Source of the DNA: an uncultured Treponema sp.
Lineage (GTDB): Bacteria; Spirochaetota; Spirochaetia; Treponematales; Treponemataceae
Assembly: GCA_937885475.1 (NCBI GenBank)
Contig: CAKZZR010000143.1
Span: forward strand, 1-28,305
Direction of reading: 5' to 3'
DNA length: 28,305 bases
A program made the position numbers and the translations under genes. Positions 7,557 through 13,274 of the stretch are shown here, piece after piece (position 1 is the first letter of the stretch; each line of letters opens with the position of its first letter). The notes beneath the pieces were generated by a model. That model had not been told where the DNA came from. It saw only the letters and a program-made list of their open reading frames with translations, and ran no database searches.

Positions 7557-8351
7557 ATGAGCGGAATAAGGGCAAACTACCACACACATACGTTTTACTG
7601 CAAGCACGCCGAGGGTGCCGCGCGCGACTATGCCTTGGCAGCCGTTCGTGCCGGACTGTGCGAGCTTGGCATTTCCGATCACGCACCTTTCCCTGACAAG
7701 GATTTTGGCTACCGCATGGACTTTTGCCAGCTTGACCAGTATTGTGCCGATATTGATGCCGCCGCACAGGAATTTTGCGCACGTGTGCGCATCCTAAAGG
7801 CGCTGGAGGTTGAGTATCTTGAGGAATATGAGCGCGACGGTTATTATGACAGGCTTTTTTTGCAGTATGGCATGGACTATCTTGTGCTGGGCGAGCATTT
7901 TTTTAACGCCGCGGATGGAGCGCAGCACAACGTAACAAGCCTTGCGGCCCCGCGCCTTGCTGTTGACTACGCCCGCGCATGCGAGCGCGCGCTTAAGACG
8001 GGATATTTTAAAATACTTGCCCACCCCGACCTGTTCTGCATAAATCAGTTTGCATGGAATGACGACTACGAGCGCGCGAGCGACATCATCATAGAGGCGG
8101 CGCTTTTAACTGGCGCGCTTTTGGAGCATAACGCCAACGGCTACCGGCGCGGCTTGTGCCAGTTTCCTGACGGCGAGCGCTACCAGTATCCGTGCGCGCG
8201 CTTCTGGCAAAAGGTTAAAGGGGCGGGCGTTACCGCCATCACCGGCAGCGACGCGCATAATCCTGACATTCTGTGGGATTCTGCGGTGGAAAAATCAATT
8301 GAAGCCCTGCGCGAACTTGGCATTCCCCGCGCGGAACGTCTTTTGCTATAG
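7557..8351 (+). CDS. PHP-family phosphatase, histidinol-phosphatase-like
   Basis: 264 residues with the metal-binding signatures of the PHP superfamily: HTH (H9, H11), SDHAPF (about 40-44), LEVEY, GEHFF, AHPDLF and GSDAHNP. Order and spacing fit the HisJ/HisK type of histidinol phosphate phosphatase (EC 3.1.3.15). No other his genes are nearby, so another phosphoester substrate is possible. The ATG at 7557 is set by GGAGG at 7545-7549 and lies one base after the permease stop, indicating translational coupling. The 3' end overlaps the convergent STAS gene by 6 bp: the palindrome CTATAG supplies a TAG stop to both strands. Confidence 0.8.
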   Translation: MSGIRANYHTHTFYCKHAEGAARDYALAAVRAGLCELGISDHAPFPDKDFGYRMDFCQLDQYCADIDAAAQEFCARVRILKALEVEYLEEYERDGYYDRLFLQYGMDYLVLGEHFFNAADGAQHNVTSLAAPRLAVDYARACERALKTGYFKILAHPDLFCINQFAWNDDYERASDIIIEAALLTGALLEHNANGYRRGLCQFPDGERYQYPCARFWQKVKGAGVTAITGSDAHNPDILWDSAVEKSIEALRELGIPRAERLLL

Positions 8352-8894
8352 CGTAACATGCCCGGATTCGTCCACGGCAATAATGCCCTTGCATTTTGCG
8401 CAGCGGAATTTTCCGGCGTGAGTTGTCTTTAGATGTACGTTGCAGATGGGGCAGGAGAACGTCTTTGGAAATACAGACGGAATGATTTTGTCCTGATCTG
8501 TAAAAACCTGCAATGCGTCCTCTCCGTTCGATACGATATGAAAGATGTGGCTGAAGCCAAGAATTTGAAAAACCTCAAGCACCTTTTGCTGAAGCTCCAC
8601 AAAAACCATGTTGCCGCCCAAATCACGGAACTTTGAAAAATAATTTGCAAATACGCCGATTCCTGTGGAGGAAACATATTCCAGCGCCGAACAGAAAAAT
8701 ATAATCTTGTTAAAGCCTGCTTCTATGATGCGGTCAAGCCGTTCCTGAAAAAACGCCGAGTTGTAGTTGTCAATGCTTCCGCGCAGATAAACGTCAATGC
8801 AGCGTGGCACAGTCTCTTCTGTGTCAAGGGTGATTCTGAGCGTCTTGTCTGAACTGTCATCAAATCCAGGAATGATACTTTCGTTTGTAGGCAT
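8346..8894 (-). CDS. STAS-domain protein with C-terminal zinc ribbon
   Basis: 182 residues. Residues about 30-135 form a STAS domain (anti-sigma-factor-antagonist fold). The segment EYVSSTGIGVFANYF places T77, next to S75 and S76, at the site phosphorylated in SpoIIAA-type proteins. The C-terminal 40 residues carry C148-x2-C151 and C165-x2-C168, a compact zinc-ribbon-like knuckle, which is unusual on a stand-alone STAS protein. Likely role: a partner-switch antagonist whose output is modulated by a metal- or nucleic-acid-binding tail (inference). No anti-sigma kinase or PP2C phosphatase is adjacent. An AAGAG sequence precedes the ATG, and a long structured leader lies upstream. Confidence 0.75.
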   Translation of the reverse strand: MPTNESIIPGFDDSSDKTLRITLDTEETVPRCIDVYLRGSIDNYNSAFFQERLDRIIEAGFNKIIFFCSALEYVSSTGIGVFANYFSKFRDLGGNMVFVELQQKVLEVFQILGFSHIFHIVSNGEDALQVFTDQDKIIPSVFPKTFSCPICNVHLKTTHAGKFRCAKCKGIIAVDESGHVTL

Positions 8895-8926
8895 GATATA
8901 ATCTCTTACTTCTTTATTCGTGCGGA

Positions 8927-9051
8927 GGCTCTAATCCCTTTGGGGCTGCAAGCAGTACCCCGACGCTTGCGTCGTATAAAGGGTATTAGAGCCGACTGCA
9001 ATACCTTATGAGAACGAACGATACCCCGCTGCTTGCGGTGGGGTATCGTTC
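8927..9051 (-). ncRNA. structured 5' leader upstream of the STAS gene
   Basis: Two structures lie between a TATAAT box (9067-9062) and the STAS start. First, a 12-bp perfect hairpin, GAACGATACCCC/GGGGTATCGTTC (9016-9027 with 9040-9051). Second, a three-way junction closed by GGCTCTAAT/ATTAGAGCC and CCCTTT/AAAGGG (8927-8941 with 8978-8993). The junction holds a GGGG-CTGC/GCAG-CCCC arm (8942-8961) and a GACGC/GCGTC arm (8962-8973). All three apices contain GCAAGC or its complement GCTTGC, so loop-loop pairing is possible. No T run follows, so these are not ordinary terminators. That it is a transcribed leader is an inference. Confidence 0.45.
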
Positions 9052-9061
9052 ATTTGGCTTA

Positions 9062-9090
9062 ATTATACCTTAAAAATAAAAATAATTTAA
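9062..9090 (-). promoter_or_regulatory. putative promoter of the STAS gene leader
   Basis: A perfect TATAAT on the minus strand (9067-9062) with a weak TTAAAT (9090-9085) 17 nt upstream. Transcription would start near 9055, giving a leader of about 160 nt. The whole stretch is A/T-rich, so chance matches are easy. Confidence 0.35.
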
Positions 9091-9136
9091 CAGATATAGA
9101 GCAAAAAATGCGGATTTTTATAGAAAATAATCAAAA

Positions 9137-9688
9137 TCACGAATAAAACAGCCGTTGAATGGTGCCGAGCGTTTCCTGTTCGCTCAGGGTGTGGTGCGCG
9201 TGTTTTGCAGGAACGAACCGGAGCGTCGTGCGCCCTGCCGCGTCCTTTGCAAATTGCGGTACGTAGTCCGTCTTTTTTTGCTCCAGCAAAAGCCAGCATT
9301 GCAGGTACACAAAATCGCCGCCGCTGGTGTAGCGCTCATTCTTGCAGAGCGGAGAAAGAATGCCTTGGCTGACAAGATGCGTGCCGTCGTCCTCGCAGAC
9401 GGCTTCCGCTTCTTTTATGGCGCAAAAGAGCGTGTAGGCGCTCAAAAGCAGTGCCTCGTCGCGGGCGGTTTCTGCAGAAAGCGGGCTTTGGTATTCCGCG
9501 TATTTTTTTTGAACTGAATGAATGAACGCCGCATCCTGCTCGTGAATTCGTTCCTCTATAATCCGTTCTGCTCCCGGCTGTACTGCGGGCGTTGCGTCCG
9601 GCGTTGCCTTAACGAACCTCGCGAACCGCTCGCTGAACGCTGCCACCGCCGCTCCTACGGAGCCGCTTTCCTTCTGAATCTTCTGCAT
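9137..9688 (-). CDS. hypothetical protein
   Basis: 183 residues from ATG 9688; a GTG 36 nt further upstream is possible but would begin inside the promoter. I recognise no family. There is no signal peptide or membrane segment, so a soluble cytoplasmic protein is likely. The N-terminal half is acidic and Ala/Glu-rich and probably helical (SERFARFVK to about residue 90). The C-terminal half has an aromatic core (GGDFVYLQCWLLLEQKKTDY) and a basic His-rich stretch (VPAKHAHHTLSEQ) near the end. The gene stands alone, divergent from the glycosyltransferase with a structured repeat between them. Confidence 0.65.
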   Translation of the reverse strand: MQKIQKESGSVGAAVAAFSERFARFVKATPDATPAVQPGAERIIEERIHEQDAAFIHSVQKKYAEYQSPLSAETARDEALLLSAYTLFCAIKEAEAVCEDDGTHLVSQGILSPLCKNERYTSGGDFVYLQCWLLLEQKKTDYVPQFAKDAAGRTTLRFVPAKHAHHTLSEQETLGTIQRLFYS

Positions 9689-9695
9689 GCCAACT

Positions 9696-9704
9696 ATTTT
9701 ACCA
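9696..9704 (-). promoter_or_regulatory. extended -10 promoter, predicted leaderless
   Basis: TGG-TAAAAT on the minus strand (9704-9696), an extended -10 element with no convincing -35, ending 7 nt (AGTTGGC) before ATG 9688. No Shine-Dalgarno sequence is present. This supports ATG 9688 over the upstream GTG. Confidence 0.45.
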
Positions 9705-9772
9705 CAGACTGGCACAAAATCCACAGGGTTTCAGCATTATAATTCTGAACGCATAAACTAAGCGAAAATTAT

Positions 9773-10006
9773 AAAAAATAGCGCAAAGGAGAGTTTGCGG
9801 CTTTCAAAAACACTCTGTTTGTGGCTGTCGCGCTAGCGACAGGTTCAATAGTTACTATGACACAAACAGCGTGTAGCACGCGAGCGAGCCTTCGCAGCAT
9901 AGCTGCTCGGAGACTCACTCAAAATGCTCCGCCGGAGCATTTTGTCGGCTTTCAGCCGCCGTTCCCTAGGTTTTGAAAGACGAAACTCGACTGGAAGCTA
10001 TTTTTT
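9773..10006 (+). repeat. structured dispersed repeat, copy A
   Basis: 234 nt bounded by AAAAAATAGC (9773-9782) and GCTATTTTTT (9997-10006). Nested stems: GAGTTT/AAACTC (9791-9796, 9983-9988); CTTTCAAAA/TTTTGAAAG (9801-9809, 9971-9979); ACAC..TGTTTGTG/CACAAACA..GTGT (9810-9823, 9861-9874) enclosing CTGTCGC/GCGACAG (9825-9831, 9836-9842). Extra hairpins absent from copy B lie in the 3' half, including CAAAATGCTCC/GGAGCATTTTG (9920-9944) and CGGCT/AGCCG (9946-9958). It fills most of the roughly 450-nt gap between two divergent genes, so it cannot be a terminator for either. No ORF is supported inside. Copy B is at 20839-20990 in opposite orientation. Confidence 0.8.
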
Positions 10007-10075
10007 AAGGCAATCAACACTTTTTTAATCAGGAATTTTATAATACAGAACCCCTGCTAAAATTCATTGTCCTAC

Positions 10076-10104
10076 TTGAAAAAAGGCATGATTCTCTGTA
10101 AAAA
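10076..10104 (+). promoter_or_regulatory. putative glycosyltransferase promoter
   Basis: TTGAAA (10076-10081), 17 nt, TAAAAA (10099-10104). A perfect TATAAT at 10039-10044 is an alternative -10 box without a clear -35. AAGGAA at 10107-10112 would lie at the start of the mRNA. Confidence 0.35.
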
Positions 10105-10137
10105 TGAAGGAACGTTTTTTCTGTGCAGCTTGAGAAT

Positions 10138-11160
10138 ATGAAAAATCCCCCGCTTATTTCTGTCTGTATCCCTGTTTTTTCAACCGAGCCGCTTTTGGCG
10201 CAGTGCCTGCGCTCCGTCATTCGGCAGGACTTTGCGCGCTTTGAGGTAGTCATCGTAAGCGACGCAAGCCGTGGCAAGGACGCGCAGGGACGGAATGCAA
10301 AAAAAATCGTGCGCGTCATGCAAAGGGAATGCAACAAAAGCCGCCGCGCGCGCAAGTTGCCTGTGGTTCCCTTCCGTTTTGTGGAGCATAAGCAGAACCG
10401 CGGGCTTATAGAAGTGCGCCGCACGCTGTGCTATGAGGCGCGTGCAGACTATATGACCCAGCTGGACAGCGACGACGAGCTTGCGGACGGCGCTCTGACG
10501 GCTCTGTACGAGACGGTCGCGCAAGGGGCTGGGAGCGGCACAGAATTTGACATCGTGCATGGAACGTCTGTGGCGGGCGCGTTTGATGCGGACGGAACCT
10601 TTGTTCCCGCAGAAGAAAACCGCTACGGCAATATTTTTTATGGCGAGGTTGCGGGGCGCGACGTGTTCCGGCGCTGGCTTATGGAAGGTCTTTTTACTGC
10701 GAACACATGGGGCAAGCTTATACGCCGCAGTCTATGGCTCAGCGCGTACCAAAACATTCCCTACACGGAATGCAATGTTGCCGACGACGTGCTTTTGTTT
10801 TTCTTTTTAGCGCAGAACGCGCGCCGTTATGTGGGCATAAAAAGCGTGGTGTACCGTTACCGCGTTAACAGCGGCATGACTTCCGCCCGAAAAATAGACA
10901 CACTGCATAAATGGAAGATGGTTTGCTCTGCTGCAAGCGTGTTCAGCGTCATTTCCACCTGGATTCAAGAGCACCCGCACGCGCTGTGCGAGGACGAGGT
11001 TTGCAAAATGCGCGCCATGACGCGCTGGTATCTTGTGAACAATTTGCAGCAGATGCGCGCCGTAGTTGTTCCGGAGCTGCTTGCCGATGCGCGCGAGTTG
11101 CTTTGCGAATATTGGGGCGCGGATTTTGTGCAAAAGGCGGAGGCCGCGCTTGACCAATGA
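10138..11160 (+). CDS. family 2 glycosyltransferase (GT-A fold)
   Basis: 340 residues from ATG 10138. An in-frame GTG at 10123, 10 nt after AAGGAA, is an equally possible start adding five residues. The N-terminus is a typical GT2 Rossmann-like start (PLISVCIPVFSTEPLLAQCL) with VVIVSDAS. The metal- and nucleotide-sugar-binding DxD motif is in TQLDSDDELADGAL. A basic insertion (MQRECNKSRRARKLP) interrupts the usual sugar-nucleotide region. No membrane helices are evident, so it is a cytoplasmic or peripheral enzyme, probably acting on a surface glycan or glycoprotein. The acceptor is unknown, and no other glycan genes are nearby. It ends 7 bp from the convergent RseC-like gene with no terminator between them. 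Confidence 0.85.
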   Translation: MKNPPLISVCIPVFSTEPLLAQCLRSVIRQDFARFEVVIVSDASRGKDAQGRNAKKIVRVMQRECNKSRRARKLPVVPFRFVEHKQNRGLIEVRRTLCYEARADYMTQLDSDDELADGALTALYETVAQGAGSGTEFDIVHGTSVAGAFDADGTFVPAEENRYGNIFYGEVAGRDVFRRWLMEGLFTANTWGKLIRRSLWLSAYQNIPYTECNVADDVLLFFFLAQNARRYVGIKSVVYRYRVNSGMTSARKIDTLHKWKMVCSAASVFSVISTWIQEHPHALCEDEVCKMRAMTRWYLVNNLQQMRAVVVPELLADARELLCEYWGADFVQKAEAALDQ

Positions 11161-11167
11161 AATAGCG

Positions 11168-11569
11168 TTACGCGCTCAGTACGGATTTTATCTGTAGTTT
11201 TACGATGGTGCTGGTGTTTCGGGACTGAATGTATACGATTGCGGCGCTTATTGCGAACAGCGTGGTTATGCACGCTGCCTTCAGTAGCTCCGTAAGCTCA
11301 ATGCCAAGCGCGCGCGCTGCAAACGGCGCTGCAAACAGCCCCGCGAACGCCGATGCGATAGGAAAAAACAGCGCAAGAACTCCGTGAATGGCTTCTGCCT
11401 TTTGCGGAAGTCCGATGGTAACGCGGCTTCCTAGCTTTACGCCGTACCGCTTTGGATTCATTACTTCTATTGGCGCGTGGGCGCGCGTTCCAAAGCCTGA
11501 AGCGTGCTTTTCCTGCATGACAAAGATTCTGTCGTTTTCTATTGAAGTGATTATGTACGTCTGCTTCAT
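11168..11569 (-). CDS. RseC/MucC-like membrane protein
   Basis: 133 residues. It has a short N-terminal beta-rich domain (TYIITSIENDRIFVM..., VKLGSRVTIGLPQ), two hydrophobic helices (about 61-85 and 93-112) and a short tail. This is the layout of the SoxR-reducing-system RseC/MucC family. The Cys cluster found in many RseC proteins is absent, so a redox role is doubtful and the assignment rests on architecture. Its ATG overlaps the TPR gene stop as ATGA, and GGAG lies 7 nt upstream. Last gene of a three-gene coupled operon. Confidence 0.55.
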   Translation of the reverse strand: MKQTYIITSIENDRIFVMQEKHASGFGTRAHAPIEVMNPKRYGVKLGSRVTIGLPQKAEAIHGVLALFFPIASAFAGLFAAPFAARALGIELTELLKAACITTLFAISAAIVYIQSRNTSTIVKLQIKSVLSA

Positions 11570-12099
11570 CGGTTTTCTCCGTTTTTTTTGATTTCAGAAA
11601 GCTTTTTTGCGCATTCGGCGGCTCCGGTCTGGTTTCCAAGCTCTGTGTAGGTGTCGCGCAGATTGTACAGCGCGTCGTAATAGTAGGGATTCAGAAAAAC
11701 CGCAGTTTCAAACGCTTCCGACGCTTCCTCAAAGTCTCCCTTGTTAAAAAAGCATACGCCGCGGGTGTTCCACAGGTGGGAATTTTCCGGATACATCTGA
11801 AGTCCTGCAAGGCAAATCTGAATCGCCGTATCAAAGTCCTTCAGTGAAAAAAGAATGAGCGCAAGCTCCTCTATGACGTCCGCATCGTCCGGCGCAATCT
11901 GAAGTGCCTTTGTGAGCGCGTCCTTTGCGTCGTTCAATTTTCCTGCGTCGCGATAGGTGAGTCCAAGGTTGTACCATAAAAGCGAGTTGTCCTTGTCGAT
12001 TGTGATTGCCCGCGCAAAGCAGGCGATTGCTTCTGTGTATGCGCCGTCTGCCGCAAGCCGGATTGCCTGATTGTTCAGGTGCTCTGCTTTTTCCGTCAT
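11566..12099 (-). CDS. tetratricopeptide repeat protein
   Basis: 177 residues made almost entirely of five consecutive 34-residue TPR units, with landmarks NNQAIRLAADGAYTEAIACF, WYNLGLTYRDAGKLNDAKDA, LALILFSLKDFDTAIQICLA, WNTRGVCFFNKGDFEEASEA and YNLRDTYTELGNQTGAAECA. It has no signal peptide, so it is a cytoplasmic scaffold with unknown partners. The start at 12099 (MTEKAEHLNNQA) overlaps the stop of the upstream prenyltransferase as ATGA. A longer reading from 12222 would run through the prenyltransferase C-terminus out of frame and is unlikely. Overlaps at both ends imply translational coupling. Confidence 0.85.
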   Translation of the reverse strand: MTEKAEHLNNQAIRLAADGAYTEAIACFARAITIDKDNSLLWYNLGLTYRDAGKLNDAKDALTKALQIAPDDADVIEELALILFSLKDFDTAIQICLAGLQMYPENSHLWNTRGVCFFNKGDFEEASEAFETAVFLNPYYYDALYNLRDTYTELGNQTGAAECAKKLSEIKKNGENR

Positions 12100-13190
12100 C
12101 TTGCCATGCCTTGGAATTTCAGAATCATTCCGTTGAACAACTCGTTTATGCTGGTGGCGGCGCTTGCGGTCTGTGCCGTGCCAAAGCAGTTTGTGAGCGC
12201 GGCGCAATTTTGCTCTATGCACTGTCTGCCGCGTTCCATTGCCTGGGTAATCGCATCTTTGCTATGCAAAAGGGCAATGCATTCCTCCACCGCCGGGGAA
12301 TCGATTCCTTCCTGGGCGGCGCGGGCAAACAGCGCGGCTATCTTTTGCACGTCTCTCGGGGTCTGCTGTATGTGCAGCAGGACGGGAAGGCTTTTTTTGC
12401 CTTCTACAATGTCGTCGCCGCGCTTTTTGCCGGGGTTTCCGGTGGTAAGGTTCTGTACGTCGTCAAGAATTTGGAAGCCTTCGCCCAGCGCGGCGGCAAT
12501 TGTGCCTGCCTTCTCAATGGTAGCGTCGTCCGCGCCGCCTGCCATAAAGCCCGCCTTTGCCGCAAGGCTCGCAAGCGTTCCGGTCTTGCAGTGCACCATC
12601 TGCGTGTATTCATCTGTCGTGGGGAACAAGCCGGGCGTGCGGTGCCAGTAGATGTCCATTGCCTGACCAAGATGCAGGCGGCGTAGCTCCTGTGCGTACA
12701 GCGCATAGAATTTCTGCTTTGTCTGGGCGTTTGCGTCCAGGCGGTCAATGCAGGTAAGCGCCTCAAAGTACAGCCAGCTTCCCGCGTTAAGGGCGGTGTC
12801 CAGTCCGTAGGTTATGTGGGCGGCGGGCTTTCCGCGGCGGGTGTCCGCAGAATCCTCTATGTCATCGTGAATCAGGCTCGCCGTATGCACGAATTCCACC
12901 AGCGGCGTTATGGCATAGGTCTGCTCCTCGGTAAGCGCAGGCTGCGTTGCCGCGCGGGATTCCCGCACAAGCTTTGCGCACAGAACCAATAGCAGTGGCC
13001 GCCACCGCTTTCCGCCCAAATCCATAAGGTTTCGGCAGGGCGCGCTCAGGTTCTTAAGGTGCGCGTCCGTAACGCATGGTTTGAGCGCCCCAAAAGAAAG
13101 CCGTTGCCATTCCTCATTCGTCGCAGCCGGAAGGAATTCTGCAAGGACTTTTTCTATATGCTCTAAAATAAAAGAGAATTCAGTTTTCAT
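12096..13190 (-). CDS. trans-polyprenyl diphosphate synthase (IspA/IspB family)
   Basis: 364 residues; condenses isopentenyl diphosphate onto allylic diphosphates. Motifs: GKRWRP (60-65), first aspartate-rich motif DDIED (109-113) followed by RRG, KTGTL (202-206), second aspartate-rich motif DDVQN (243-247), and GDDIVEGKKSLP. The segment before the first motif (VHTASLIHDD) has Ala at position -5, as in medium- or long-chain synthases such as IspB (FIHTATLLHDD, from memory) rather than the aromatic residues of some short-chain enzymes. The product is therefore probably C35-C45 rather than FPP, but this is inference. Slightly longer than the usual 300-330 residues. First gene of a coupled operon, divergent from ftsH, without a Shine-Dalgarno site. 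Confidence 0.85.
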   Translation of the reverse strand: MKTEFSFILEHIEKVLAEFLPAATNEEWQRLSFGALKPCVTDAHLKNLSAPCRNLMDLGGKRWRPLLLVLCAKLVRESRAATQPALTEEQTYAITPLVEFVHTASLIHDDIEDSADTRRGKPAAHITYGLDTALNAGSWLYFEALTCIDRLDANAQTKQKFYALYAQELRRLHLGQAMDIYWHRTPGLFPTTDEYTQMVHCKTGTLASLAAKAGFMAGGADDATIEKAGTIAAALGEGFQILDDVQNLTTGNPGKKRGDDIVEGKKSLPVLLHIQQTPRDVQKIAALFARAAQEGIDSPAVEECIALLHSKDAITQAMERGRQCIEQNCAALTNCFGTAQTASAATSINELFNGMILKFQGMAR

Positions 13191-13197
13191 TCTGAAA

Positions 13198-13228
13198 AGT
13201 ATACCGCATTTATGATTATTTGTGTCGA
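13198..13228 (-). promoter_or_regulatory. polyprenyl synthase operon promoter, predicted leaderless
   Basis: TATACT (13203-13198) ends 7 nt before ATG 13190. TCGACA (13228-13223), part of the palindrome TGTCGACA, lies 19 nt upstream. No ribosome binding site is visible. The palindrome also serves the divergent ftsH promoter. Confidence 0.5.
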
Positions 13229-13253
13229 CAATTTCGTAAATAATTCGTATATT
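13225..13253 (+). promoter_or_regulatory. ftsH promoter
   Basis: TCGACA (13225-13230), 17 nt, TATATT (13248-13253), then a short leader with GAGG at 13261-13264, 10 nt before ATG 13275. The -35 is the other half of the palindrome TGTCGACA (13223-13230) shared with the divergent operon. Confidence 0.5.
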
Positions 13254-13274
13254 TAAAATTGAGGTTTTTATTTA

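Noticed and set aside
8927..9051. CRISPR or direct-repeat array suggested by repeated GCAAGC/GCTTGC and CCCC/GGGG blocks
   Set aside because: Only three short occurrences, all explained as hairpin apices and stems; no regular repeat-spacer pattern.
9773..10006. Copy A as an integron attC site or a simple terminator
   Set aside because: It lacks the RYYYAAC/GTTRRRY core sites of attC and lies between two divergent promoters where neither gene needs a terminator.
10104..10133. Nine-codon upstream ORF before the glycosyltransferase
   Set aside because: Its ATG overlaps the predicted -10 box, so it would not be in the transcript from that promoter.
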